Of a stretch of 64,000 bases of DNA, positions 48,898-60,870 are shown piece after piece (position 1 is the stretch's first letter; the number at the start of each line of letters is the position of its first letter). This DNA comes from Histoplasma ohiense (Eukaryota > Ascomycota > Eurotiomycetes > Onygenales > Ajellomycetaceae), in the NCBI GenBank assembly GCA_017607445.1, contig JAEVHH010000001.1:7316001-7380000 (forward strand), read 5' to 3'. Below the pieces are notes generated by a model. The model searched no databases. It was not told where the DNA came from and saw only the letters and a list, made by a program, of their open reading frames with translations. Made by a program: the position numbers and the translations under genes.

Positions 48898-49250
48898 ATG
48901 TCAGGAGAAGATTCTACGCAGAGCCGAGAGGTCGCACAGTTGTCCCCAGATCGCCTGCTCCCCAAGGAACGAAACACATGGCAACAGCTGCTGGCCAAGT
49001 ACGCGCAAGATCCGTCGCTGATTGATCGATGGCCTTTGGATCGCAATGGTAGCGACAGAGCCCTCTTCACCAAGCCGCTGGTACGACGAACTTTGGCCCC
49101 ATTTTGTCTCTCTGGCCACACACATGGCAACATCCTACCATGATGTCTACAAGTATACTCAAAGCTGCTGCTATCAACTCCTCCTCCTCCTCCTCCTCCT
49201 CCTCCTCCTCCCTTCAGGTACGCCGTCGGCACGGGCAAGCTTTCGTGTAA
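48898..49250 (+). CDS. Possible small protein, divergent from the PH-LRR gene
   Basis: ATG at 48898, exon 48898-49080, then a GTACGA donor and a CCCTTCAG acceptor after a (CTC)n tract, continuing at 49218 to a TAA at 49248-49250 (71 residues). An alternative second splice (GTAAGT donor at 49247) to 49283 would extend it to 49343, but that intron would be only 36 nt. The peptide contains RLLPKERNTWQQLLAKYAQD and DPSLIDRWPLDRNGSD, which look like a genuine amphipathic helix rather than repeat translation. No family is recognised. It could also be an upstream frame or untranslated exon. Confidence 0.3.
49178..49212. repeat. (CTC)n microsatellite
   Basis: About eleven CTC triplets. They may act as a polypyrimidine tract ahead of the CAG at 49215-49217. 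Confidence 0.9.
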
Positions 49251-52200
49251 GTTGCGGCCTGTCTCCTTCCCCTCAACGTCAGCAACAACAAGCTGCCCTC
49301 GCTACGTTACAACATAGCTAGCCCGGCTCTGGAGCACTGGTAATTGTGACGTGATGTTTCTCTAGATTCCTACCAAGGTTCGCAGCTGGCGGATACTTTT
49401 AACTTTTTCTCAAAATAGGCATGGTGGCTAAACTTCCATGCCTTGTTTCAGACTGCGTCAAATACTTCTTGTTGTAGTTCTAACTCTGCACCGCTGGAGC
49501 TCTCTTGGGGGAAATAGAGATACGGGAGAGTTGCTTCTGAGCGCCTGAGAATAATACCTGAGACCCTAGAATGGAACATTGTGGGAGGCCCATCTGTGCC
49601 TGGGCTTCGCTTCATCATCTTGTTTCTGTGGAGACACGTAGCTCCTTATATCATTTAATTCTCTCTATTCCTCAGAGAGTGCCAGCCAACAGTAGGATCG
49701 CCAAACCCGTATTTTATTTTATATAGAAATGTGCCATGTAGCAGCGGAGCTTATCTGTAACTTGCAAACTCTTTTAGTTAACGAGTAGAGCACGCATGGC
49801 TGATACTTGGCGCTGAAAGTACAGAATACTCCGTACGAAGCACCAGTATTTTTGTATGGGCTTTACGCTTTTATTTCTACCTCGTGCCGAAGCAGGGCTC
49901 GCAGCACAAACACAGTGGCTGGCTATTGGCTGAGTCTACATTCAGGTGTCAAATATCATTCTCCCCATTTCCTCCATTTCCTCCACCATCAACCCCTGAA
50001 CTTGAGGATAATCCTCCGGTCTCCGTCGCAAGCAAGCCACAGGAGTTCGACAGCTAAATCCATAAAGCCAACATCATCAACGCCGTGACAAATGCTAAAT
50101 TCTCCATCTTCGCCGACCGGGGAAAGTTGCAATATCAACAATCATGGGGATAAGTGATGTATTTCCGCATAATTGTGATAGTCCCGCGTATGTCTCCGGC
50201 TTCGTGCGGCAGCACACCGTTGGATCCGCGTTGATGCAAAAATGAAGACGAGCGTTCCCAGCATGCAGTGCATGCACGCATGCATGCACGCATACGCATC
50301 AGAAAAAAACTTGGAATTCTCGCCTGCATCCTGTCAGATTTTGTGGAGCAGAAGAGAAGGATCAAAAACCGTATTTGGAAACTACTAGTACCAAATCGCT
50401 GCGGAATTTTAAATGCCCTTGGACGTGGCGCAGGCTCACGTAGTAGCTCAACCACCCTTTTTTTTTTTTTTTTTTTTTTTTTCCAGAGCTGAAAAGCGAG
50501 GAGCGAGACTTGGTGTGGGGTTGATCCAGATTTTCAAAGTCAAAAACAAAACGAAACCAGGGAAAAAAAAAAAAACCATTGCGATAACTAAAAGACAATG
50601 GAGCAAGGGTTGGCTGGCGGTCTTGCAAGGCTCGTGTGGCGTGCTCGCACTCAACTCGCCTCGCAGTGCCAATTGCCAGTGGCCTTGCCGGGCTGCGACA
50701 TTCCGGCACGTCATCATCGCCGAGGGGCACGGAAGAATTTCTGTTGATCTCTTGGAGCTCCGTCGCGGAATATTTGGAGGAAGCTCCGTCCAATGGCAAG
50801 GCACAAGGATGAGACGATGGCCCGGAATGGCGCTGCTGGCGACCATTGAGGAGGATACTACTCTGTACTTCGTACTCTTTGGCGATTGAATATTTCTTTT
50901 TCTTTTTCTTTTTCATCCGTTTTTTTCATTTTTCAAAAATTTTTTTTTCTTTTGATAGACGTCAAGGCTTCCAGGCGGATTTCATCCTTGCTGCCTTGCT
51001 CTTTAAAACTGCGGATGACGAAACGATAAGCGAGCATTTAGCGAGGGTTTGAGGCTAGAAGAGTCCCCATAGAGTCGAATTGGCCAATGAGTGACGGAGT
51101 GCAATGGAATGATGTTCGGTTGTTTTGGTTGATTGATCTGACGAGGAATGTCAGCGATCAATCCATTGGTCGCGAATAGTCATCAATTAATTGGCTTATC
51201 CCTCCTTCGTTGTGGGAAGCACAGGGATGACATCAACCCGCCGAAATTCTCCTAGTCCGTTTCTTTTGTTGAAGAACCACCGTGGTGGGGATCAGGGAGA
51301 GCAGAGAAGGAGGTGCTAACAAGCTGTACACTGCAGCGCTTCCTGGGATAGCAGGAAAGTATCGACCAGGCCTTGGGAGACAACCCGTGAAAGGATTCTT
51401 CCTGGCATATTCGGCTTGTCTGTAAAGCTAGCCTTCGTACTGTACTGGGTGAATACGAACTGAGAACTGACTAAAGGTTGAAAAGATCAATATCCCCGTT
51501 TGTTGGTTTTCCTGGTACAAATCTACACATCAATGCATTTCAATGTACAGTACATACTACCTCCCAGAGTTGAAGTAACAGATCATGCAATGTTCTGTGA
51601 TAGCATAGCAATCAACCCCCATGCTGGAAGATTATGTCTTTTGTGTGTTTCTTCACTTGCCTGGGAGTCAGCAACAACGTTGTCTCATCTATATTACTTC
51701 AAACAAGTCAGATGTGTCGCACCACATCGATATATTCACTTTTAAAACTGAGAAGCTAGCAGGAGATTTATATCACGCTTGTTAATATCAAGAGCAAATC
51801 ATCTGAGTGAGACATCTTTCTTTTATGTGACAATTATATATATATATATATGTATAAAAGTTATGAGAACCAATGTATGCAATATTTCACCAACCCCTTA
51901 TTTAAAGTCTTCATAGCTATAACTAGCAGGTTTGAATAGAGTTGATGGAGCAGGAAACCTTATATTACAATGCAACTTGTTAACAACTCAGATGAGAGAG
52001 GTTTTTTCTATTTATTCATGCAAACTATAGTTTGGCAGTAACAGTGGTGACTGTCTTCATGTTTTGAATGGAAAAATTATATACTAGATCCTGGTGGTGA
52101 TGAAAATGACTGTTCTGAATATGCTTTGCATATAACCAGAATGCTCACAGGGCCACTGTTAGGAGGAGCTAATGATGCTTGTGCTGTTTACTGTTGTCAG

Positions 52201-52651
52201 TGAAAGGAAAGTGGACTGGGAGTGCAGGAGAAAATTACCGTTTACAATCATGCATGCAACATTTTGACTTGGAGCCCAGTACGCTGTACGTTCTGGTCCA
52301 GATATTGATTCACCAGGCCGCCAGGGGCCCAGGACATTTTAAGGCTGCTCTTAAGCAGTGGAGAGAGGTAAATAAAAATATGGAGGTCCTGGGTCTGGAT
52401 TGAAAGAGCTATGACATTCGAGCAAATACAAAACAAATACTAATAGCTAGAAATACAAACATGACGAACATCAAAAAGCCGATAAGTCATGTTGGACAAG
52501 AGATGATTGACGCTAAATTCCCCCATGAAATCTAAGCCTAGAAGGAAAAACATGAGATAAAAGCTATACGTTATGCTTTCTAGAACGGATGGGTTGTACA
52601 GGACATTATGTATGTAACAGGCGGAGGGTGCGGATGCGTATAGTACAGTAT

Positions 52652-52684
<33 letters not shown>

Positions 52685-52918
52685 GTGTTGCATTTCAAAA
52701 TGGGCCATTGAGTAAAATGAAGAAACCCGATAATATAACCATGTGCCATATATATCATCAGCGGGGGCTGGAGAATAAGAAAAATCGGATACGAAAACGC
52801 CGCAACATGGAGAATTAATATACCAAAAGGAAATACACCAAAATGTCCCAAAAAGATATCTGTTTTTGTCACATCTCCTCAGTCCTAAAATGTGTGAATC
52901 CATCAGACCCATCATTGT
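49251..52918. other. 3.7-kb intergenic region
   Basis: No gene is recognised. Features are TACTCCGTA at 49827-49835, a T run at 50459-50482, an A run at about 50560-50575, AT-rich DNA from 51400 to 52500 including (AT)n at about 51834-51852, and (GAT)n at 52652-52684 in the 3' flank of PET127. The DNA becomes noticeably more AT-rich from 51.4 to 52.9 kb than in the rest of the window. Confidence 0.5.
52652..52684. repeat. (GAT)n microsatellite
   Basis: About eleven perfect triplets in the 3' flank of PET127. Confidence 0.95.
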
Positions 52919-55563
52919 CTATTGTAGAACAATAGTCCCTGTCTCTTCCTCCATCTTATCTTGCCGTTTGCGCCATGCCCTGCCTTCCTGGCTAATCCGT
53001 TGCAATTGGATCTGATACGCGTTATCTTCGATGGTCTCGTCGTCGTCAAGGGCAAGACTAAGTTCCCTCCGTCTCTGGCATGCTGAGTAGATTGCCCACG
53101 CGCGATCCGGTTTATTGAACATAGTAAATGTATACTCTATATCCCATTTGTCTTTGGAAGAGAAAAAAGTTGGTCGCTCAACGGGCTTGCCATTTACCTT
53201 GCTTTGGATCGTTATGGCCATGGCAAATATTGGTTTCGTGCAGGGGTCCACGGGATCGCCAGTATGGAAGTCGGCTGCCGCTTCGTCGCCAGAAATTTCC
53301 CTCTCAGGAGCGTCATCCGCAATTCCTGATGCCGATGCACCAGCCTCAGCGCTAGTTTCTGATGATGATGCTTGAAGGGACGTCCCTTCCTTTTCCAGTG
53401 CATTTTCACCTTCCTGCTCGAGTTCGTCGGGGAATAATAGTTTCTTTTGGACATTCTCAATTTCCGCCTTATTGCGATTTTGAATCTCTTCGATTTGCTC
53501 CTCCGTCACGGGCTCGGCAAATACATACATGCAGGGTATTTGGGTCTCACGGGTCTCAAAATGGAAGCGTAGCGATTGGTTGGGGAATTTTTCTGTAGCC
53601 TTGGCTAAAACTTTGTCCCAGAGGGAGACACTGAGTTGAAACTCCGCGTCACCGAGGGCAGTGTCCGTTTGACCATGAAGGGCCAGGTCCATTTCGGGCA
53701 AGCTGACATATTGGAAACCGAAGATGCGTTCAATGTTGTGGAAAGCAACGAAGATGCCATCCATACGACCGACGCGGACCTGGAGGGAATATTTCAGGAA
53801 CGCCGCGCGGATCATGTCGAAGTACTCGCGCTCGAACGACTCCCATTTCCCAAATCGGCCTTTAATTTGGTACCCAAGCCCACGATCGTAGTGCTTCGTA
53901 TTCATCCGGATCGATACCACAGCACGAGTCTTCAAGTCAAACATGCCGGTGCCTGGAAGCCGGGGGTCATAGGCATCTAGTTGTGCCCTCATAAGGAAGT
54001 TGCCGCAGGTGGTGTAATGATAAGTTTCAGGCGAAACAGTGTCAGGCTTGACTTTGTCGGCACTCGATCGCCGGTATCGCTCGAACTCTTCTGTAGGCAT
54101 AGTAAGTAGTTTCTCCATCGACCTGCCCAGGTTCATCAGAATGTTCGCATTGTCGTATTCCTTGTCCGCATCGATAGCGTAGACGCCATCCTTATAACGT
54201 AAAAAGACGGCAGACGGCGCCCGCAAGATCTTTGTGAAGTTCTTTGCTACGTCAGAAAAACCTTGTGAAAGAGAACTAGTGTTTAAGGGCCGCCAGGCGG
54301 ACAGCAAATAGTGGAAATGTGACAGCACAGATGTCATGCTTGAAGAAGACCCTATGTATTTCTTGCCGTGGCAAACGGCCAACTTGCGCAGGCCGTCATC
54401 CCGGGAGGAAGTTATGTACTCATTGAGTGCGGAGAAGTCGAATTCCTTGACGGGCATGATCGATCCCAGATAGGGATCAAAGTTGTATACTCGCGTCCTC
54501 GGGTCCTGAAGATGGTAAACACCAGGGCTATAGTAACAATTTGTTAGCGGGATATTTCTGGAGAGAAGTCGATATTCGCTTACTTGAACAATGCCCTTTC
54601 TAAACCATACGAGAGTCTCGGTACCGGTGCACCCTCAATGCTAAGAGCTGGAGATTTTTTTTAATTTTTTTTAGCTATGAAAACGGCCATGAGAACGAAA
54701 GTGAGCCACATACGAGTTAATGATAAACTTGTCGACTCCAGAATGCCGCTTTGTGTGCCACCTGTTGCTTGGGGGTGCTTCTCCCGCTTTTTTCGCGGGG
54801 ACCTCGGTGGAGTGACATTCTCCATTTGCTGCCTGGTGTGTCTTGGGTGCTGAACATTTTTAGCGGAATGAAAAATCGCATTGTCCTGACGGGAATGATG
54901 AAGGGACTACATTCAAATAAGCTGTTTGAATCTTCAACAAGTGGTTCTAGGGCAAGGATTATGATAAACTAACGGGTCGATCTTTTCTGGGTCGACTAGG
55001 AGATGTCCTCGACTGTAGTTTTGCAGGTGCATGCACCCCCCTTTTTTTTCGCGGTTTGGCAGCTGCTTTACTGTCCAAATGTTTTCCCGGAGAGGGGTTC
55101 GCGTTTGCTTGTTGTTCCTTGACATTGTCAACTTTTCCGGCTTTCTTCGGTTTATGAGCCTTTTTCTTTGGTTTTTTACCGCTTCCCGGGGTTGCCTTCA
55201 ATGCCAACTTGATATTAGCATCTCATAATCCAATTTTTGCTTGAAGAGAAAGATGCGCCAAAGGAAGATAGCACGGTGCTGGTTGAGTGGAAAATGAGGG
55301 AAAACGTAAGGTACGGATGGCTATGACCGTACCCTGGGAGCACCACTCACCGAAATCGTCCCACTTCCCTGCGTTGGAGGGGGGTATTTTATGTTGACTA
55401 TTACAGATGGATTTGTTGGTTCAGAGCTCACATGGGTAGTAGTGAGAGAGCGACGAAACGAGGGAAGAGCATGAGCACGGAGGCCAACTTCAGCGACTAG
55501 ACAAGATAAGCAGATAAAACCACTCATGGGCCGTGTGGAGGACTTGAGAGATCGCCTAAGCAT
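52919..55563 (-). CDS. PET127: Mitochondrial RNA-processing protein PET127
   Basis: Five exons read leftward: 55563-55351, 55207-54974, 54885-54714, 54647-54584 and 54527-52919. All phases fit, giving 763 residues. The start at 55563 begins MLRRSLKSSTRPMSGF, a basic amphipathic mitochondrial presequence; an in-frame ATG at 55623 is a longer option. The second exon is Lys/Pro-rich (KKPKKKAHKPKKAGK). The conserved domain opens LSIEGAPVPRLSYGLERALF and, across a splice, NPGVYHLQDPRTRVYNFDPY; it continues with FDFSALNEYITSSRDD, SAVFLRYKDGVYAID, FLMRAQLDAYDPRLPGTGMF, DLKTRAVVSIRMN and YFDMIRAAFLKYSLQVRVGR. The DLKTR-type segment is consistent with the PD-(D/E)XK nuclease-like fold proposed for this family. 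Yeast Pet127 is a membrane-associated factor for 5' processing and decay of mitochondrial mRNAs. An acidic low-complexity insert lies near residue 650. The short 64-nt exon 4 depends on two good splice sites. Confidence 0.88.
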
Positions 55564-56735
55564 TCCAGCGGTTGTCTGATAACGAGAAATAGGGAGATAG
55601 GAGGTGGTGAGAATAGTAGTCAAAAATTATCAACGGAGAGGTGCGTTAAAACGCGTAGAACCGACGTGTTGTAACAAAGCAAAAGAAAGAGAACAATATA
55701 GAAGGAGAAGGAGAAGGAGAAGAAGGGAAGAGGGGGCCCCCTTTGAGGCTCGAGAAGCAGCAATTGAACCTTACAGAGGTCCACGAGAAGAGAATTAATG
55801 AGAGAATGAAGCTGTTGAACGGCAAAAATCTCTGTGCAAAAAAAAAAAAAAAAACCAACTGGATGTAGATAAAGTCACGTGAAAATCTGCTAAGGGAGTG
55901 CCGCCGCTAGGTAAGCAGATACAAATGTCCAGGTAGCTACATTTGACAGTAAAAGAAGGCCTCTTAAATTTGTTACGTGCGTGTTAAGTTCATCAATCCG
56001 GTACGGAGCCTTTTAGCTATCTAGAATATTATCTTGTACCGCTGTCTCATTGCGACATCTCTGAATGTTGTACCAAGCATGGAAATAAGCTCAAAATACC
56101 TTGAACGTCGGCGAAAAGTTTCCCAGGCCCGGCGCAAAAAAATCCAGAACACAACCAAAAAAAAAACATACGACCGCAGAAGAAGGAAGGAAAGATACGG
56201 ATTTTTGATGCCTTGACATACCGCTAGTCCCGTGTTTATATCCTCCGATTGTAAGTGAGATATCTTCGCCTTCTGCTGTTTTACATCGGTTGTATTTCCT
56301 TCCTGTTCGTTTTGTGCCCTGGGTGCTTTTCTATAGCTTTAACCAACCCCGCGATGCTCGAAATGCCCTCTCCATGATCTATTTTATATTAGTTCAGAAC
56401 CAGGCTATCAATGTCACTATTGGTACTCGGATATTGGCAATCAATAGTTAGGATTATTTTAGTTGTTTATTTAACATAGTTCATGCCAGGTTTGAATAGT
56501 CGATTTTCAATCTGCGCCCCTCATTTGGTTGGAGGATGAGGATGATTTGAATCCAACACTGAAGGGGCCCAATTTTTGGTTTCTCTTTGGCGTTCCTTTC
56601 ACGCTGCTCCAATGCTATGTTATATATGTATACGATGCCTCTATCCTGGTTGTTTCTCAAGTACATACAGCGCATGTTACCCGCAATGGAGGATTTTCTA
56701 ACTCGAGTTCCTAGTCCAAGGGCGGACAAGCGAAT
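55564..56735. other. Divergent promoter between PET127 and ADE5,7
   Basis: About 1.2 kb with a GGA-rich tract (55698-55735) and an A run (55839-55854). No gene is supported. A purine-gene promoter might carry TGACTC-like sites, but I did not find a clear one. Confidence 0.5.
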
Positions 56736-59317
56736 ATGCTGCAGGAGAGACTGCGCATCCTTGTTGTTGGGAGTGGCGGTCGAGAGCATGCGTTTGCCTG
56801 GAAGCTCAGCCATTCGCCAAGTGTCGATATCGTTTTTGTCGCGCCTGGAAATGGAGGTACGGCCGCAGGCCACTCTAAGATAGCCAACATCGACATCAAG
56901 GCCGATGACTATGCAGGATTGGTAACGTTTTCTCAGAAGAACAATGTCAATCTTGTCGTTCCAGGCCCTGAGGCTCCGCTGGTGGATGGCATACAGAAAT
57001 TTTTTCAGTCGGGTTAGTCACCTCAGCAATCTTCCCCTGGATTAGTTAACATGCAAAGGAGAAGAAGGGAGATTTAAGGATTAAAATTATGATTAGAGAA
57101 ACCAAAACTGCAGTTTAGCTGAAAATTAACAATATTTGCAGTTGGAATCAGATGTTTTGGCCCTTCCCAGGCTGCTGCACGCATGGAAGGCTCGAAGACA
57201 TTCTCCAAGGACTTCATGAAACGCCACAACATCCCGACCGCTGCCTACGAAAACTTCAGCGATTACGCAAGTGCGAGTAGATATCTAGACTCCGTCAATC
57301 ATGATGTCGTTATCAAGGCCAGTGGCCTTGCTGCTGGAAAAGGGGTTATCATCCCTCAGTCGAAGGAGGAAGCTCAAAAGGCACTAAGGGAAATGATGCT
57401 TGATCGACAGTTTGGAGAGGCCGGAGACGAGGTTGTAATCGAAGAGTTCCTTGAGGGAGACGAGCTCAGTATTCTTACATTCTCCGATGGATACACGGTC
57501 AGGTCGCTCCCACCCGCGCAGGATCACAAACGCATCTTCGACGGAGATCAAGGTCCCAACACGGGAGGTATGGGTTGCTATGCGCCAACGCGAATTACAT
57601 CAATGGAAGTGCTTGATGAGATCGACAAGACTGTCATTATCCCTACCATTAGCGGAATGAGGAGAGAAGGTGATATTGGGTCTTCTTCCGTGATCTGCAC
57701 TTCGAGAGAGACGACTAATTGGGCTTTCTAGGTTTCCCATTTGTTGGAATTTTATTCACTGGACTCATGATGACCAAGAATGGACCTAAGGTCCTTGAAT
57801 ACAATGTCCGTGGCGGTGATCCAGAAACACAAACTCTTCTGCCTCTCCTGAGCGATGACACAGATCTAGCCGAGGTGATGATTGCTTGTACTGAGCATTG
57901 GCTTGACGGTGTGACGATAAAAATTGAGCCGAAATTTTCCGCCACTGTAATTGCTGTCGCAGAGGGATATCCAGGTTCCTACGCGAAGGGCCGGGATATT
58001 TCCCTGACTCCACCGGCAGCAAATACCCTAATTTTCCACGCAGGCACCACTCTAACAAACAATCACCTGAAAACATCCGGTGGTCGCGTTATCGCGGCAA
58101 CATCCACAGCTGCCACGCTCGAGGATGCGGTAAGCGACGCCTACACGGGAATTTCTACTATCAACTTCCAAGGGATGCATTACCGCAAGGATATCGCACA
58201 CCGCGCCTTTAGATCCACATCCTCCTCCAACGCCGAATCCCTCACCTACGCCGCTGCCGGCGTCTCCATAGACGCGGGCAACGACCTCGTCAAGCAAATC
58301 AAAGCCAACGTCGCCCAGACCCGACGCCCAGGAACTGACGCCATAATCGGCGGTTTCGGCGGCACCTTCTCCCTCTCAACCTGCAACTCAGGCTTCCACC
58401 CTTCCTCGCCAACTCTAATCGGCGCCATCGACGGTGTCGGCACCAAGCTCGCCATCGCCCATGAAATGCGCGTGCACAACACCGTCGGCATCGACCTAGT
58501 GGCCATGAACGTCAACGACCTCGTTGTCCAGGGCGCTGAGCCCCTCTTCTTCCTCGACTGCTACAGCTGCGGCAAACTCGATGTCGCCACGGCTGCGGCG
58601 TTCGTGTCCGGCGTTGCTGCCGGCTGCGTCGATGCCGGCTGCGCACTGGTCGGTGGAGAAACGGCTGAGATGCCCGGGCTATACGCGGGCACGGCTTACG
58701 ACGCCGTCGGCGCCGCGGTGGGTGCGATCGACACGGCGAAGCGCACGGTCCTGCCGGACATAGAGCGGATGCAGGTCGGCGACGTGCTCCTCGGGCTGGC
58801 CAGTAGCGGCCCGCACTCCAACGGATACTCTCTGGTGCGGAAAGTTGTCGAGCGCTCGGGCCTCTCGTACCACGATGCTGCTCCCTTTGAGACCACGGCT
58901 CCGTCGCTCGGTGCTGCGCTGTTGACCCCTACGCGGATCTACGTCAAGCCGCTCCTGGCGGCTCTCGCGGAGGCTCCCGGTGCGATTAAGGGTCTTGCGC
59001 ATATTACCGGTGGCGGACTTGTGGAGAATATCCCGCGCGCGCTCCCAAAATATCTGACAGCGCTTGTTGATGTGGCGTCGTGGCCACTTCCGCCGGTGTT
59101 TAGGTGGCTGAAGAAGTCCGGGGGGATTACGGGCTCGGAGATGGGGCGGGCGTTTAATAACGGGATTGGCATGGTTATTGTTGTTGGAAAGGAGGATGTG
59201 GCACTTGTGAAGGGATTGTTGGAAGGAAAGGGGGAGAAGGTATTCGTTGTTGGAGAGTTGGTTGCGCGTGAAGAAGATGAGGGTTGTGTGTTGAAAAGCT
59301 TGGAAAGTTGGGAGTAA
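56736..59317 (+). CDS. ADE5,7: Bifunctional GAR synthetase / AIR synthetase
   Basis: Three exons (56736-57012, 57142-57669, 57732-59317) with phase-1 joins give 796 residues, the usual fungal length. The first half is glycinamide ribonucleotide synthetase (PurD, ATP-grasp): ILVVGSGGREHAFAWKL at the N-terminus, VAPGNGGTA, LVVPGPEAPLVDGI, SKTFSKDFMKRHNIPTA, VVIKASGLAAGKGV and QDHKRIFDGDQGPNTGGMGC. The middle exon join restores the GFPFVGILFTGLM strand, followed by EYNVRGGDPETQ. The second half (from about residue 440) is AIR synthetase (PurM): YAAAGVSIDAGNDLVKQIK, LIGAIDGVGTKLAIA, VGIDLVAMNVNDLVVQGAEP, LVGGETAEMPGLY, LLGLASSGPHSNGYSLVRK and HITGGGLVENIPR. Together they catalyse steps 2 and 5 of de novo IMP synthesis in the cytosol. 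All catalytic signatures look intact. Third-position GC is visibly high from about 58250 to 59050 compared with the first two exons. Confidence 0.95.
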
Positions 59318-60348
59318 GTTTTGATGGATGGATGGATGGATGGATGGATGGTTATGGGGTTTGCATATCTTTTATGACATTCATTTTTGATAGATCTTGT
59401 ATGCCGCCATGTGGTTAGTTTTTAGTGTTCCACGCATCGTTCACTCACGTAAGTTTGTTAACAACAAAACAATGAATCGGTATATCTGTTTGGCTATTTC
59501 CCGCTAGTATCCCCCGTTTAATCAACTTACGCAGCGTAGCAGTACTTTGTGGCTAGATATTTATAGAAGTGTACGTGTCTATCCAGCTAGGTGGCACCGT
59601 TCTACTTAATCCAGGAGCCAATCAGAATCCGCTACATAACCTTATTTCAACCTCCCGTTGCTCACGGCCAATCCCACCAAAGGCAGGTCCATGTTTGTCA
59701 AAAGGCAGTTTCCTTTGTCCGCGGACCCCAGATAACAACAGAAGGAAAGTCAGCTATGTGTAAATAATAGGGTTTCTTCAAGAATTTAAGTGGACTATTC
59801 AATTTAGTTTAACTAGAGAAAAGTATGAAACATGAAACATGCAATCATGAGAGAGTACTGTACCGGGGAAAAAGCAGCAATTTGCATACTAGGATGGTCG
59901 TTCAAAGGGTGTACGTCTCTCAAAGGTGAAAAACTGGATAAGGAAATCACTGATAACAGATATATGGGGAATGGTGCTCTCTCAGGAAACAAACTCAGGA
60001 TAGGCAAATGCGAGACGGGAATCAAGGGGCGAAGTAGGGAAGGGATATTCAAATCAAGGATCAATGTGACGTTCTCGAACAAGAGCAAATCAATGAGGCA
60101 TAGCTAGTGCAGCTGGCACACATGAACCGAAAAAAAGCATCAAGGAGAGATTCTGAGATTCTGCTGGAACGGGCGATCGGATATCAGCGGGGATTTCTCA
60201 GCGGCGCCATCAGCGAATGGAAAACCGAACGCATCGACAAGAAGATCGGGGAATGTGCATAATGAAGAGTGGATGGATGGGCGCTAGATTCGCAGGAAGG
60301 AATGCATGATCCGTATCCGGCACCGAATGAATGGAATGCGCGGGAGGA
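59318..60348. other. Intergenic 3' of ADE5,7
   Basis: A (GATG)n repeat at 59323-59350 follows the ADE5,7 stop. An ATG-initiated frame at 59832-60107 has no recognisable motif and is left uncalled. The right end adjoins the Cys-rich array. Confidence 0.45.
59323..59350. repeat. (GATG)n microsatellite
   Basis: Seven GATG units just after the ADE5,7 stop codon. Confidence 0.95.
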
Positions 60349-60504
60349 TTAATGTCCATTTGGTTGGCGCTCGTGTTCGGGACACCAATCATAAATGTAC
60401 TCCACATTCCAGTCTTCTTGGACACAATCGGGGTAATCAGAACACGGGCCGTCGATAGGGGTTCTGCTCTTTAGGCAGAAGCACCGATAGTAAATAGTGT
60501 ACAT
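60349..60504 (-). CDS. Tiny Cys-rich protein or exon, copy C of a tandem array
   Basis: Reads MYTIYYRCFCLKSRTPIDGP then CSDYPDC, DWNVEYIYDWCPEHE, ending NGH (51 residues if it is a complete gene). Cys/His positions are 8, 10, 21, 27, 41 and His44: C-x-C, C-x5-C and C-x2-H. The copy lacks the first Cys at position 2 that the two neighbours have, and replaces the last Cys with His. A splice acceptor (TGTGTAG|GATG) sits one base before the ATG. A phase-compatible donor exists inside copy B, so it may be a downstream exon of a B-C gene rather than a separate gene. No signal peptide or membrane segment is present. The Cys/His pattern suggests zinc binding or disulfides; the function is unknown. 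Confidence 0.45.
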   Translation of the reverse strand: MYTIYYRCFCLKSRTPIDGPCSDYPDCVQEDWNVEYIYDWCPEHERQPNGH

Positions 60505-60643
60505 CCTACACATTATGGCGGATTGCGTGGAAAACCGTGGATACGAGGGAGAATGGGGAACCTATCCCCACAGAAACTAGAATACCGACAACTAACGGTT
60601 AGTTCTGGTGATGTCTCAGACTCCGTTTAACATACCGCGCAAC

Positions 60644-60796
60644 CTAGGGTAACCCACGACGATTGCACTCCGCGCAGTTTCTCTCAAGATGGACAGTCGC
60701 GAAGTCCAAGCGGGTGCAACCCTCGATAGCGCAGAGATTGAAGACTTCACTTGCCAAACACTGACACTTGTAGATGGTTCTAACAGTTACACACAT
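60644..60796 (-). CDS. Tiny Cys-rich protein or exon, copy B of a tandem array
   Basis: Begins MCVTVRTIYKCQCLASEVFN, continues LCAIEGCTRLDFATVHLERN, and ends CAECNRRGLP (50 residues). Cysteines are at 2, 11, 13, 22, 27, 41 and 44. Against copy A the alignment needs no gap at C2, RT, YKC, C22, the V-x-L-E block and C41-x2-C44, so the two are clearly duplicates. The space to copy A is 74 bases and to copy C 139 bases. An internal donor at 60653 would splice in phase to copy C. The family is not named here; similar tiny MC...C-x-[CH] proteins occur in ascomycetes but have no known role. Confidence 0.45.
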   Translation of the reverse strand: MCVTVRTIYKCQCLASEVFNLCAIEGCTRLDFATVHLERNCAECNRRGLP

Positions 60797-60870
60797 GTGA
60801 TGGCAGTCGCGAAAGCGAGCTCTTATGACCCGTAGCACAAACTGTTTGCTCAGGAAGAACAGCCGTTTGC

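Noticed and set aside
50362..50916. Overlapping 130-180-codon frames on both strands
   Set aside because: They exist only because of poly-T/poly-A runs that translate as Phe or Lys; no conserved content.
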